A stretch of DNA of 64,000 bases, from contig NW_020653772.1 in the NCBI RefSeq assembly GCF_003589595.1, positions 775,762 through 839,761 on the forward strand, in the 5' to 3' direction. The DNA comes from Hyposmocoma kahamanoa. Lineage: Eukaryota > Arthropoda > Insecta > Lepidoptera > Cosmopterigidae. A program made the translations under genes and the position numbers. Positions 22,946-34,194 of the stretch are shown piece after piece; within the stretch, counting starts at the first letter, position 1, and each line of letters starts with the position of its first letter. A model generated the notes under the pieces. It was not told the origin of the DNA and ran no database searches. It saw only the letters and a list, made by a program, of their open reading frames with translations.

Positions 22946-23180
22946 TATTATTATATTCCATCGATATTTATTGTTATATTATATATTTATTATTATATAC
23001 GATACTTATTATTATATTACTTATATTCCATCGTGAACTATAAAACATCAATACATGGTTGTTTGTAAAATACTAAAAACATCGCAGCAATAAAACCATT
23101 TCCCGAATACTAAAACAGTAATGAATTAATATTTGGTGGCTTTATATATATAATTCTAAGTGATGGATCGAATAAGGCGT

Positions 23181-23244
23181 GTGCCTGTAATATTCACATT
23201 GCTGCATGGCGGCAGAAATAGGTAAGGTGGCAGTACTTCCCTTA
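23181..23244 (-). mobile_element. Dispersed repeat family A, short fragment
   Basis: GGCGGCAGAAATAGGTAAGG and GGCAGTACTTCCCTT match the 5' part of family A. Confidence 0.6.
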
Positions 23245-23639
23245 TATCTGTACATGTATATAGATTTGAAACACCCTTCTTGCTGGTAGAATAAGCAAGC
23301 TGAAGCCGCAGTGGGCTGGCTATATCTGTCGAAGAACCGACAACTGATGGGGGAAGCGAGTTCTTGAGTGGAGACCACGGCTCGACAAACGTAGTGTAGA
23401 AGGCTCTCTGGCCAGATGGAGTGACCGTCTGTGAAAGGTTGTATATTCAGCAGTGGATTGCGATAGACTGGCTGCAAGTATCGCCGCGCGCCTAGCTTAA
23501 CAACCCAGTGTGTTTTGTTAATGTCGAAATGGATGCACAGATGTTACTTCTTGCTTATCGCTATGTTCAGAATATTTATTTATTCCAGCTTGACCATAAT
23601 CGAGTATTTGAATTTTTTTATTTAATTATTTTACTCTCA

Positions 23640-23935
23640 TCCCTTGGAGTATGGGCCGGGCACTGGTGCGGGACGCCGCATGTGCCGACACACTTGCCCC
23701 ATCCCATCTCCAGCACACTCCGACTACCTATTTACAGCCTTTGGAGTCGAAAACCTTGGCCCGTGGGGTCCCAGTGCCCTTCATCTGTACAAAGTTTTAT
23801 CGAAAAAATGAAGACTGTCGGAAACCCAAGGGCCGGCAACTACCTTGCCCAACGCATTAGCATAGCAATACAAAGGGGGACCGCTGCCAGCATCTTGGGC
23901 ACCTTGCCGCGGGGACCCAATTTTATTCACATAAT
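23640..23935 (+). pseudogene. Retroelement-associated ORF remnant, family uncertain
   Basis: Two frames give ADTLAPSHLQHT and then RAGNYLAQRISIAIQRG with AASILGTLP. I recall similar blocks as recurrent C-terminal pieces near insect reverse transcriptase sequences, but cannot name the family. A frameshift lies between the two parts. The block is GC-rich against an AT-rich background, which suggests insertion. Confidence 0.5.
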
Positions 23936-24112
23936 TTAAAAATCCTAGTTTTACTTTCTATTAGTCAAGCTTTTATTGAACAATTATTATTTCAAATGCT
24001 AAATCTACATAACTTTAAAACTATTGTACCTTTTTTTTTTGTTTTTTTTCTTCTTTTTAAACTGTTGTACCTGTCTAGACAATCTTTTATATGACACCAA
24101 GCATTGACTTAC

Positions 24113-24269
24113 ACCAAGTGACAGGACGAACAAGTCGTGCGCCTGATGGTAAACGACACTGCCACTGCGGCTGTCACCGTCGCCCTGAGACATAAATTGA
24201 GAAGTCTCATGTGCCTGTAATTACACCCTTCAAAGCAAACAATACTTACCTGGAGGAACGCTCTCCTAA
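24113..24269 (-). mobile_element. Dispersed repeat family A, internally deleted copy
   Basis: Matches both ends of family A (GCGCACGACTTGT side and GGTAAGTATT side) but lacks most of the middle. Confidence 0.75.
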
Positions 24270-25025
24270 TAAAAAAATTTCAAATACTCGATTATCGTCA
24301 AGCTGGAATAAGCTACCTACACTTTGTCACATTGAAAACCTATCGTAGGAAAAAGCAAATAAAACACAATATCTATTTTAGTAAATATTTAATACATTTA
24401 CAAGGAAAAAAATACATTTTGAATGATTTTTAACAAAAATAAATTTCGATTCTTTAAATTAAAATAATTTACATTCATTCATTCCATTCTTCCTGCAGTA
24501 TAAGTGGCCCATGGGTAGAAATAATTGTCCGTGGTCCACCCAAGTGAACCAGTCAGGTGGTCCACGGGCCAGAAGCGAATAAATCCACATTTGATACGTC
24601 AAAAGTATTTTTTCACGTGGAAGTCATGAAAATAACATGAAATAAATTAAAGAAATTAGATTGTAAAACTAAAAAAAACAGTATTTTAACTTTGTGTAGC
24701 CAAATGATTTTACGTGGGTATAATATCTTTGGTTAGACATATTCTAGCAAGAATCGATAGAAAAACCTACCGTATCAATAAAGCGTGAGTTGTATTTTTG
24801 CAGTATACTAAAGTTAATTTTAAAGTTATTTCTGTAAACTGCATCTAACATAGTTCCTTAAATATAGAACTCAATCTTGCATAGCGGCCATTTTGGAACC
24901 GTTTTAAAAAAAAACTATGTAGAAATTAACTAGAACCTTTGACAATTTTGGTTCGAGAGGCGTACATCCAATCGTTTCGGCGAGCTTGTCTTCTGGTGCA
25001 TCAGAGTTTGGATGGCTTGGACTCA

Positions 25026-26060
25026 TTAATACACTTGATGTGGATTTTCAGATATATTCTTAAATCCAAAAATAAACTGATGTGGCTTCGGCTCATTGGA
25101 ATTGCCCGCACCTCGTCTGATAGCCGCAAAAAATCTTAATGTCGCTTCTTGGTTTAGTCGACGAGTGTACAGTCGGTTAGCTGCATCTTTAATTTGCAAC
25201 TCAAGAGATAAGTTTAAGACAGATTTAACTGTCACTTGTAACTGTTTCAAACATTGCACTCCATCAGTTACTTCCTTCCCATTTACCCGATAGGTAACTA
25301 TCACGGTATCCAGGAAATATATGGCATTATTCAGTAATTCTACTTGATAATCTTTACAAACGAACGTTTGTTTGTAGATATTAGTTTCACAAAATGGCAA
25401 AGAGTTTAAGATGTCAAATAGATCATTCATTAGTTCTATGAACTTCGCTGTGCCGATTGCAGATTCTGGCATAATGTTTGACGCTATAAGTGATAGCATG
25501 GCAACTGAAACCGATTTACTGAAAAGTTGGAGAGCATATTTCAATTTCTGCTTTTCAGCTAAGTTTGGTTTGATATGGGGCATAGCTAGACGGTAAGCAA
25601 TTTGGTACGGTCTCTCTTTTTCTATCGCGTATAGATTTTCAATGTCTGTCCACGATGCTATGCGTTGTGTCCCGTTACAGTCAACGTATACGAAATTGTT
25701 GTCCATAAAAACATTTCCTATGTTACTCATAAGACTTAGTAAGACGAAGAAGTAGTGGATCTTCTTGTTGTTGATGTAAAAGAATGGCTGAATGGGAGAT
25801 ATATTTCTTTCGCTTGCAATTCTTATGCATGTAGTTGCCTGACTTGACGTAAAACCTACGATATCGTAGCCTAATTCCATAACTTTACTTATGGTTTCAT
25901 CAACCCATTTCAAAAGCTCTTTTGTGGGCCTAATCTGACCTGCAAGACAAAAGGCCAGGGGCTGACTCCATTTATTAAAAAGTCCTCTTGCTATTAAAAC
26001 TAAAACCGCTGTATGTGGTTCCTTGGTTTTTACCTCTTTGACCTTTTCAATACCGTTCAC
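25026..26060 (-). pseudogene. P-element-like transposase, central and C-terminal part
   Basis: An open frame of 344 codons. Early residues AVLVLIARGLFNKWSQPLAF resemble the core of P/THAP9 transposases. The middle has SWTDIENLYAIEK and a helical region with FIELMNDLFDILNS. The C-terminus has TRRLNQEATLRFFAAIRRG followed by an Asn/Pro-rich link and HQFIFGF, the hallmark of the family. The N-terminal THAP DNA-binding domain and the first catalytic region are missing: upstream, a family A repeat begins at 26073. At 344 residues it is less than half of a full transposase. It is probably a dead fragment, though this long frame without stops is notable. Confidence 0.82.
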
Positions 26061-26072
26061 TGTCTCCTTGTT

Positions 26073-26203
26073 GCCGCCAAGCAGTAATGTGAGAATTACT
26101 GCGTTCCGGTTTTGAAAGGTAAGGGTGCTGGTGAAGTTACAGGCACATGGGTCTTGTCCACTTATGTCTCAGGGTGTCGGGCGCTTTGGCATCTCAAAAA
26201 TCA
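26073..26203 (+). mobile_element. Dispersed repeat family A fragment next to the P-like transposase
   Basis: From TGCCGCCAAGCAGTAATG to the GTCGGGCGC region. It marks the point where the transposase frame loses its 5' part. Confidence 0.75.
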
Positions 26204-27609
26204 AGACAGACATATGGCTTACGTTACGAAAAAACAAGTGAAACAACCCATGCGTAAAAAAGACCTTGCGCGAAAAAGACCCACTACAAGGTAAAAAGTA
26301 ATTTTCAGGTAAGTTCGTTACCAAAATTGAGTTTTGTACTGAATTTTTATTATTTAATTACTCGAATATACCGTCATGAAATTTAAAAAAATATTTCAGG
26401 TTACCACACTCTAATATTAAATAGTATTATTATTCATATTCTTAACTATTTAATTAAAAAGAAATTGTCACCAAAATTGAGTACAAAAAACTTACATGAA
26501 AACTACCCTGAAATAGATCTTAAGCCTTACTAGATCTGAAGAATTACTAGCGTCTACATTGTGATATGACAGATACAGTAACAATGTTCTAGTGCATTTT
26601 CTGCTCCTGGCGAGCTCGTGAACCACGTACACACTATGATATTTAGTAACATGCATCGGTTACGGTTAACAGCTCGCTAGCGCGGACCCGGCTTTATTCA
26701 AAACGATTCAAAGAGATGTCTTGTATAAATAAAATTAAAAAATAATGATAACCATTTTTTAATTTTTGAAAACTTAATCTATTTCCAACTTCGTATGAAG
26801 ATTTTTAAATCAAAATAAATTAGAATAACTAACGACTAGATGACAACGCTGTACAGTGTAGAAAAAGGTTTAATTATTGGCCCCCATGTCAATAATTGGC
26901 ATGCTAAATAATGAGTTTTCACAGAGCGGAACGAGAGCCCAAAACACGGCAAATTTTCTGGATTAATATTATGATGGTACAACAAATTCGTGTTTTACTT
27001 TTGCGCTCTTTAATGCAAAGACCATGTTAATAATTGACATGTGGGTGCCAAATAATTGAACATACTATTTCATAAAAAAAATACGTAAAAAGAAAAATCG
27101 TATCACATAAAATATTAAAGTAAATTATTGGTTTATTATTTAATTTTAAAAAATACAAGGTTTTTTAAATCCCAAAAGCGGCCATTTTGAAAAAAAAGTG
27201 TTACGTAAAACAATTTGTACAAATCCCTTTTTTTCAGTAATGCTTTATGAAATTAATTTTTTTATAGACTGCTCGATTTACATATAAATAAAAAATTGTA
27301 GAAAAAAAACAATTTGGCAAAAAATAACTGGCATTTTTAAAAATTTTACTATTATGTTTTTGGAGCGCAGAAAAATTATACAATTTTTTTTGGAATGATT
27401 ATAAATAATTTTACGCCACGCACTTGATAATATGGAAAAACATAAATTATCTTAACTATATTTACAAAAATTAGATTTAGTTAGGATTCTGTGACGACAA
27501 TCTTAAAAAAAAAAGACTTATGACAAATGTTAAAATTACTATTTACATTAGCAAAATACAAATACGATTAATTACTATAATAATATTCGATGAAAAATGT
27601 GTGACAGAA
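26204..27609. other. AT-rich intergenic stretch
   Basis: No recognisable gene or repeat copy. Poly-A and poly-T runs are frequent. Confidence 0.5.
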
Positions 27610-27804
27610 TCACACAGATTTTTTTAAATCCTCTATAACCTCTCTGTCGTTGACTACAGGAGCGACAAAAGGTGTAAGGGTTTGTGTGAATTTACTAGCC
27701 CCTTTCTCATCATCAATCCATTTATACGTCCCGATTGGGAACGTCACATGTTTTCGGAAGGTTGTGAACCTTCTTCGACGTGCAGGTTTCCAACCAAAAA
27801 GCTC
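27610..27804 (-). pseudogene. Unidentified ORF C-terminal fragment, paralogous to 11465-11588
   Basis: Minus-strand frame: ELFGWKPARRRRFTTFRK, then GTYKWIDDEKGASKFTQT, then NDREVIEDLKKSV and stop. It shares the PARRR and GTYKW blocks with 11465-11588. The longer conserved tail suggests this copy keeps the true C-terminus. Family unknown; a mobile-element origin is inferred from duplication alone. Confidence 0.45.
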
Positions 27805-27947
27805 ATGGTAAATTTCAAATTAAATTTTGCATATTAATTCCGAACAACCAGAGGTGCGAGCCCAGGTTCAAACCCACTTCTCTTGCACCCTGTAATACCA
27901 CCAGCGGACCTCATGAATTGTTCCATGTCCTTGTTTGTCGGATCTTT

Positions 27948-28212
27948 GTTTTTTTTTCTATGTATGTTACGCGATAACTCCGGCAAACAAATTTGTGAAC
28001 CAATTTTGTTGTTTCTTTTTTGTCGGGTACCTACCACTAGTACCAGTGTTGGTCCCATTTAAATTTCATGAAAATATTCCACCTCCAACGGTGGCTAACT
28101 AGGGGAAGAATCCGGTTTCATGCACTTTCCGGTAACCGACTTCAATAAAACTTGGCAAATAGATGTAATTCCACAAACTTTTGAGGTCGGTTTTTTTTAT
28201 TTTTTTTATTTA
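27948..28212 (+). mobile_element. MITE family C, partial copy
   Basis: Contains TATGTATGTTACGCGATAAC, GGTCCCATTT, GGTGGCTAACTAGGGG and ACTTTTGAGGTCGGTTTTTT, all shared with 46303-46730 and 61857-62285. It reaches to within about 130 bp of the neuralized stop codon, so its T-rich end could supply poly(A) signals on the minus strand. Confidence 0.75.
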
Positions 28213-28342
28213 GTAGTATATTGTAGTATGTCAAGATCTATGATAGATATAACATTTTGATAGTAAAAGTAAATACAGTATGTTGTAGCCCTTGCGAGCT
28301 CGGTACAAAAATTATCAAAATCGTCGCAGAAATTATCAAAAG

Positions 28343-28843
28343 TTATCTATAAATACGAATGACGTCTTTGATTTGTGCTCTACACAGAGGGCATTGGCCA
28401 CCCCTCTTGCCCCTCCGCAGTTGTGCTGCACATCTGTGACACATACACATATGGCCACACGCGTACAGGACGCTATCTATAGGGTTTTCATAACAGATTG
28501 AACACTCCGTGGCCGCCAAACCTTCTCCGATTGGGTAAATATTTTGAGACGTAGACGGCATGTTGCGACTTGCATGCGGGCGTACCGGTCCTAACCTGTC
28601 ACGGATATCACCATTAATTTGATTGGTGCAACTTGGTACCACGTTATTGCAACTTGGTACTACGCTATTGCAACTTGGTGCAACAGCGTTGCAGATTGGT
28701 GGGATATTGTTGCAACTTTGTGCTTTATTGCATGGTAAAGCCTCGTTGACGCTGTTCTGGTTGCTGCATTCAGTGCGACGATATGGTTGGCAGTTCTGCG
28801 GCGGTAGACCGGTGAGACAGAGCTGGGACGATGTTTGGATTGG
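28343..28843 (-). CDS. neur: Neuralized, last exon: Cys/Asn-rich tandem repeat and RING finger
   Basis: The acceptor TTTCCAG is followed in phase 0 by CCA, and the stop TAA is at 28345-28343, giving 166 residues. The first half holds a tandem heptad repeat of the type SCNNVVP (about four and a half units, 21 bp each). The C-terminus is a RING finger: CSICYENPIDSVLYACGHMC, then MCHRCAAQL and CPLCRAQIKDVIR. This matches the RING of Drosophila Neuralized closely, including its position at the very end of the protein. The RING recruits E2 enzymes so that Neuralized can ubiquitinate the Notch ligands Delta and Serrate. The cysteines and histidine of the C3HC4 pattern are all present. Confidence 0.93.
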   Translation of the reverse strand, partial: PIQTSSQLCLTGLPPQNCQPYRRTECSNQNSVNEALPCNKAQSCNNIPPICNAVAPSCNSVVPSCNNVVPSCTNQINGDIRDRLGPVRPHASRNMPSTSQNIYPIGEGLAATECSICYENPIDSVLYACGHMCMCHRCAAQLRRGKRGGQCPLCRAQIKDVIRIYR

Positions 28844-28869
28844 CTGGAAAGAGGGAAGAAATATTGTTA

Positions 28870-29215
28870 CTTTATTTGCAAAGTCAAAGAATCATAGGTA
28901 AAATAAATTACACTTTAAAATGTCAGACTTCCCTGAGAGAAACTCTAGGGATTGCTGTTTTCAAATAAACTTAAATGCTATGGAGTACAAATCAAATTTG
29001 TGTGGAATCTATCTAACACGTGGTCTTCAATTTTGTAATATGACATTTCAATTAAAATAAAATTTTAAAGTATTTTTAAACTTAGGAAATTATAATCTTG
29101 ACATATACTCCGGAATCTTATTGTAAAAGCGTATACAGTTCCCCATAAAAGAATCGTTTGCCTTTGTTAAATGAAGTCGTGGTACCATTGACTTACAAAT
29201 TGGTACCATGAGTTT
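28870..29215 (-). pseudogene. 5'-truncated copy of the 7.6-11.2 kb LINE family
   Basis: On the minus strand the 3' UTR (CACACAAATTTGATTTG, CTATGGAATAAAT-like end, GAGTTTCTCTCAGGG) matches the full-length copy more closely than the 22.4 kb element does. It includes the end of ORF2 with TGGTACCA...AAACGATTC. It lies in the last intron of neuralized, in sense orientation. Confidence 0.75.
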
Positions 29216-29399
29216 AACTACGTTTGAGGTGGCAGTACGAAGTTAGGCGTGAATACCATAGGGCGGTCCAATATGGTATTAGTACTAAAGTAGTACCACA
29301 CAACTGCCACAACTAAATAAGTACTGCGTGAAGTTAGGTACAAATACCACGTGCGAAATGTCAAGGTAAATATAATTTATTTTATACACGATTAATTCC

Positions 29400-29770
29400 C
29401 GATTTAAAAACAAATAATTTGGGAAAAATAAAGATTTTTGAGATTACGGCTTACCGCCACATTTTGAGAATTTCATGGCGTAACCGGGTTACAAATGTAG
29501 AAGTCCTCAATAAACTGAAGAAAAAAGGGGAGCTTATGAACACCATTAAGTGCAGGAAGATGTCGTACTTCGGCCTCGTCATCGGGAACAAGAAGGAAAA
29601 ATTCACTCATTCTTGGATCTTTAGCCAAAATATAATTATAAAAATTCTATAATTTGAGGATTGGTTCGAGTGCAATACCACGTCGCACTTTACAGCGACA
29701 GCCTCTAAAGTCAGGATTGCCATGATGTTGTCCAACCTCCGATAGGTGCGGAACCCCAAGAAGAAGAAGA
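29400..29770 (+). pseudogene. RTE-like LINE C-terminal remnant
   Basis: Frame: FEITAYRHILRISWRNRVTN, VEVLNKLKKKGELMNTIKCR, then SYFGLVIGNK, a pattern common at the end of RTE-type ORFs. It ends in an AAGAAGAAGAAG tail. It lies in the last intron of neuralized, antisense to it. Confidence 0.7.
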
Positions 29771-30070
29771 ACAATGTGTGAAAATCGATAAACTTTGAAT
29801 TAATGTAAAAATAGACTTATCTTATCATGTACTACACGAATTGATTTTGATATCAGTAAGCCAACTATCAAAATAAGAATAAAGTGATAACGCAGCTAAT
29901 AATCACATTAGATCGTTATAACATTCACAATACACGTGTTTCTGATAATTTTTATGTCCTTTCACGATAATATCCACACATTATTGATAAAACTGTCAAC
30001 TATTGTGATATGATTATCTAAGGTTTTCTCATGATTTTCTCCATAACAGTTAAAACATGTTAAGAGTTAA

Positions 30071-30224
30071 GCATTACTGCGTTTCGGTTTTGAAGGTCAC
30101 AAGATGACGGGTGCAGTGGCAGTGCCCCTCAGATCTTTGTGACTTAAAGCTTGTGAGTGGTCCTGCAATTGTCATGGACAGGCGTGCCGCTTACCACCAG
30201 GCGTACGACTTGTTATTCCCGTCA
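30071..30224 (+). mobile_element. Dispersed repeat family A, internally deleted copy
   Basis: GCATTACTGCGTTTCGGTTTTGAAGG is joined directly to the GATGACGGGTGCAGTGGC part, then runs to GGCGTACGACTTGT. It lies just downstream of the donor of the large neuralized exon. Confidence 0.8.
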
Positions 30225-30300
30225 AGAATACCAGGGATTTTTCAGGAAGTTTTGTTATAAGGTTATTTCAGCTCTACGGTAAACATGAAACTGAACTCAC

Positions 30301-31389
30301 CTCAACATAATGTGCGCTGGCCAAAGTATGTCCTTGCTGATTGACGTTGACATTGTTATTCTGAGGTGGGAGACTGACAACCAGAGCTGTACCGCCAGCA
30401 CTGGCTGCAATGGGAGCTTGCATTACTCTCCACAGCTGTGGCGATTGAGCTGGCAATTGATTCGTTAACATTCTGACTTTTTGGGTCGCACCGTATATAT
30501 CCACAAACGCCCAAAGTCGCAAAGTATGGTCCACATGCATCATTGATATAGGGTTCGATCCGTTTCTGCTGACCCTGACTTCTCCATCGATAGTCAGAGT
30601 GACCGCAAGCTCATCGCCTCTTCGGAGACCGTTCGCCAGATTTCTCTTTACATCCCAGTATTCAGGACGGTCGTGGAGTTGTTCCGCATTATCAGGTAGA
30701 TCACAGGGACGCAAAGTACCAGGATCGCAGCATGTCAGACCGATAGCCAGACTTCCTGTATACGCTATATCGGTGCAAAGGATCTGGGCGACAATTGTTT
30801 GTCCCGGACGCATAGGTCTGGCAGTAAAGACATATCCTTGACAGAATTCTGATTCTGCTCTAGCAGCAACACCTCTGTCGCTGACGAATTGAACGTTTCT
30901 TCCTTTAGTTCTGTGCAGACTGAGAGGTACTAACGGATTCCGATAGCTCGGAATAGGTAAAGCTTCGTCGACTGTGAGAGATCTCATTCCGGAAACAATT
31001 CTTTCTTCCTCTAGACTTGGATTTGACCTCCTGATTTGGTTTGGAGCTCTCGGGTCAGCAAATTGCAGAGCAGTACAATTGCCGTAGACATCTATCAAAG
31101 CCCAGAGGGGATTTCTTACATCGACTCCAGAGAAAAATAGTCCCTTGTCTTTCCCATTGATCCCGAAGTGCACATCTCCAGCAGAATTTACGTAGTAGTA
31201 CAAGACATTGTCTTTTTCGCAGAATCTTTCACCCAGGGCTTTGGCCCAGTTTCGTTCAGGTTCGTTCGTAAGATCTGGACAGGCATAATTGGAGAGGGAA
31301 TGAACGAGGGTGGCGGGGTCGTGGTTGGTGAACCCGAAGCGGATCACGCTACTCCTGCTGTTTGATATCTCGACGAAACGGACGTAGAC
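30301..31389 (-). CDS. neur: Neuralized, large central exon: end of NHR1 and whole NHR2
   Basis: The acceptor CTATTCCAG and donor GTTGAG/GTGAGT bound an exon of 363 codons, phase 0 at both ends. It begins VYVRFVEISNSRSSVIRFGF and continues through CPDLTNEPERNWAKALGERF, ILYYYVN-like NVLYYYVNSAGDVHFGINGK and IDVYGNCTALQF: the remainder of the first Neuralized homology repeat. The second repeat starts about residue 150 (VQFVSDRGVAARAESEFCQG) and ends AFVDIYGATQKVRML. NHR domains bind the Notch ligands. The exon keeps the fly domain order and spacing. A readable extension past the donor (VSSVSCLP) is intron. Confidence 0.95.
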
Positions 31390-31455
31390 CTGGAATAGAT
31401 GAAAAAAGGGAATTAAGCTTAAAGTATGGACTGTATGCTTGTACAGGGTGAACAA

Positions 31456-31996
31456 TTTATTATGAAAATTGTTAATGTTACGTGTTTAAGCCCATTTTAA
31501 GTACTTTCGGAAAAGATTGAGAAGCATCCAATCTTGCGAAATTAGCTGGTATGCCCAAAAATCGATATCACGCCCACTATCTTAAAAATAAGACTTTAAT
31601 ATACGAAATGACTCTAGTGTCACTCACATCTTTTGTACATTTTGTGCACTTACAAAAGTTATATAACTTTTTTTTTATTAACCATAAAACATTCTAACTA
31701 CGCCATATGCTTTGCAAAATATTTCATTTTAACTTTTAACAATATGAATTTCTAAAAGAAAATTAGAAATAAATTAGTTTTGCTTCGATTTAGATACGAA
31801 AAAAAGCTTCATTCCCTAATTGTGTAACAGTCGCGTAAATCTAAGAACTTAATATATTATGATCTAAATAACTTCGGCACGGTATTCTTTTGCCTCAACT
31901 TCATTTGAGCTTCTCTAACATCATGCAACAACTTTTTTTCCACGACTTTTAATTAGTCATCAAATCCACTTTCGCACAAATATAAAAATATTTAAA
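31456..31996. other. Neuralized intron, no further feature seen
   Basis: AT-rich, without exon-like sequence or repeat copies that I can identify. Confidence 0.5.
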
Positions 31997-32007
31997 TAGA
32001 TCGCTAT

Positions 32008-32384
32008 CATCATTCAGCCATACGACGCCCACTGCTGGGCATAGGCCTCCCCCAACGATCTCCACGACGATCGGTCCTGCGCTGCCCGCATCCATCGGCT
32101 TCCCGCGACCTCCACCAGATCGTCGGTCCACCTGGTGGGGGGCCTACCCACTGAGCGTCGTCCGGTGCGCGGTCGCCATTGAAGAACCTTTCCGCCCCAA
32201 CGGCCATCGGTTCTCCTAGCTATGTGCCCCGCCCACTGCCACTTCAGCTGAGCAATTCTTCGAGCTATGTCGGTTACCTTAGTTCTCCTACGGATTTCCT
32301 CATTTCTGATTCTATCACGCAGGGAAATACCGAGCATCGCTCTCTCCATTGCCCGCTGAGTGACCTTGAGCCTTATGAGGCACA
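32008..32384 (-). pseudogene. 5'-truncated RTE-like LINE with 11 bp target duplication
   Basis: The minus-strand frame reads RAMLGISLRDRIRNEEIRRR, KWQWAGHIARR, GRPPTRWTDDL and EAYAQQWASYG, then stop: the usual C-terminus of lepidopteran RTE-like elements. It is flanked by TAGATCGCTAT at 31997-32007 and 32385-32395, a perfect duplication. A short ATGATGAT tail adjoins the 3' end. The frame is open throughout, so the insertion is fairly recent. It lies in a neuralized intron in sense orientation. Confidence 0.92.
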
Positions 32385-32399
32385 TAGATCGCTATAAAC

Positions 32400-33269
32400 G
32401 GTGAAAATTGTGCGGGAGACGGGATGCTTACACGTTTGAACTTACTATCTTATTACCAACTACAGATCTAAAAGTCAAGGACATACAAAACTTAATGGAG
32501 GCACTTGACATAGCTACCTGTATTCGTAGCTGTATTATTATAACTTGGAAAAATATTTGACTTACAGACAAACTTGCATGACCGCCTACAAATGAGTCAA
32601 ATAACGAGCTAAAATAATGAATGTTGACCGTAGTGTGGACGGTTTACTAGCGTATTTGCCTATTTGACTCCTTTGTGGTACGCCGAGAAGACGAACAGCG
32701 CGCGGTAACGCGAGTTTGGTCTTTGCTTAGTCACATACGCTATGTACACAAGGCAATTGCTTGCCAAATGTAGCAAACACGCGAATACAAATAAGGCGCT
32801 CTGCAGATGGAGCAATTTTAGTTGACGCAACTGGCAACTTTTTACAAGTTTTCGTTTCGAAATCCACGGCCAAGACTGGCGCTGCGGGGGAGGGGGAGAG
32901 AAGTGAAGTACACGGTTGCCGGTTGCGGAAACTGGCAACTTGAGACAACCGGTACAAATTTGCAAGTTTCTAGTTGCGGCAATTAAGAATTTATTTGATC
33001 AAGTATTTCGGCAATCGAAAACCGTAGTTGTAGTCTGCGCTGCTTCTTAAAATTATATGATAAATGAAAAACGTCATAAAATTGCGGGTTGCCAGTTGTC
33101 GAAACTCGATGATCAAAGTTGCTCCGTCTGCGCAGCGCCTAACCATGTGAATAATAATAATAAAATCGTTTATATATCTCCACGCATTAATAAGTTAAAA
33201 TAAATGTATATAAAGCTCTACGCAGTATTTAGTAACAAGAGTGGTGTAAGATAAAAAGGTCTGTAGCTC
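32400..33269. other. Neuralized intron, low information
   Basis: Repeated CAACTGGCAACTT / GTTGCCGGTTGC motifs occur between 32.8 and 33.1 kb. No exon was identified. Confidence 0.45.
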
Positions 33270-33345
33270 AGCACAATGGCGGAGTGTTGCACAACGCCGC
33301 TGATATTCTGCTACAGCCTGCCATGTTCATAAAAAGAAGAAGAAC
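33270..33345 (+). repeat. Probable LINE 3' tail fragment
   Basis: CTACAGCCTGCCATGTTCAT followed by AAAAAGAAGAAGAAC resembles the tail at 29750. It is short and non-coding, so this is a weak call. Confidence 0.35.
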
Positions 33346-33601
33346 TAACACACACTATCATTCTAGTTCTAAGATTTCGAGCCGATTATTAGATATTTAC
33401 TACACACATATAGAATTTTGTTTTGCCAACTAGAAAAGTTTATTTTTGTTAAATTATGTTTTGTAAAAAGTCATGGAACAAAAGTTGTTGTTTGTGATGT
33501 TAGTAATACAGTGGCAGGCTGTTACTGTTTTACATATAACCCTTTATAACGCTTCTAAAAGAACTGTAATTATCATAGTGAAAATATCTTAAATATCTCA
33601 C

Positions 33602-33774
33602 CTTCTCGTTAACCCGTACAGGTCTGATGCTGAACGCTATATCCTTGCAGAAGGACTCAACCCGTCTTGCAGTGCTGCCGTCTCTCGAGATCCTTACGTT
33701 GTCATCGTGCACAGTGTGGAAGCTGATGGGCAGAAGGTTGTTCGGGGTGCTGCCCGTGCATGAGTAGCGGGGGG
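33602..33774 (-). CDS. neur: Neuralized, exon with the start of NHR1
   Basis: The acceptor TTGTTACAG and donor GAGAAG/GTGAGA bound 173 nt, phase 1 in and phase 0 out. The product begins PRYSCTGSTPNN and continues LLPISFHTVHDDNVRISRDG and VESFCKDIAFSIRPVRVNEK. It joins directly to VYVRFVEIS in the next exon, matching the NHR1 start of fly Neuralized. Codons upstream of the acceptor belong to one or more unseen exons at higher coordinates or outside the window. The visible protein is 587 residues, missing an N-terminus of perhaps 100. Confidence 0.93.
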
Positions 33775-33853
33775 CTGTAACAAGAGAGAACAGGAGATTA
33801 GTGTTACGAAGATGCAAGATGTACGTTTTTGCATTCTCCAACCACGTATTTTT

Positions 33854-34091
33854 GGGACAAGCGACACGCCTGTCCGTAACAGTTACCGTGCCACTCAAAG
33901 CTTTTAATCACAAAGAACTGAGGGGCACTGCCACTGCTCCCATCAGCCTGAGACATAAGTTGACAAGTCCCAGGTGTATTATCACCAGCACCTTTACCCT
34001 TCAAAACCGAAACGCAGCAATGCACACATTACTGCTCGGCGGCTGAAATAAGTAAGGTGGCAGTACTTTCCTGGACGAAATCTTTGAGCAA
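33854..34091 (-). mobile_element. Dispersed repeat family A copy
   Basis: Near full length, lacking the last bases at the GCGCACGACTTGT end. It lies just upstream of a neuralized exon, in its intron. Confidence 0.85.
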
Positions 34092-34194
34092 AGTTTTTTA
34101 GCAGACGCTGTGCCAACTAAGGCACGGAAGGAATCAGCGGACTTTACGAATTATTCTGTGGCCTTATTCGGAGTGGTGGCGAGTGCGGGTGGGT

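Noticed and set aside
24520..24565. Palindrome around CCGTGGTCCACC / GGTGGTCCACGG
   Set aside because: It is a direct repeat of a near-palindromic 9-mer with a central mismatch, too short to call an element.
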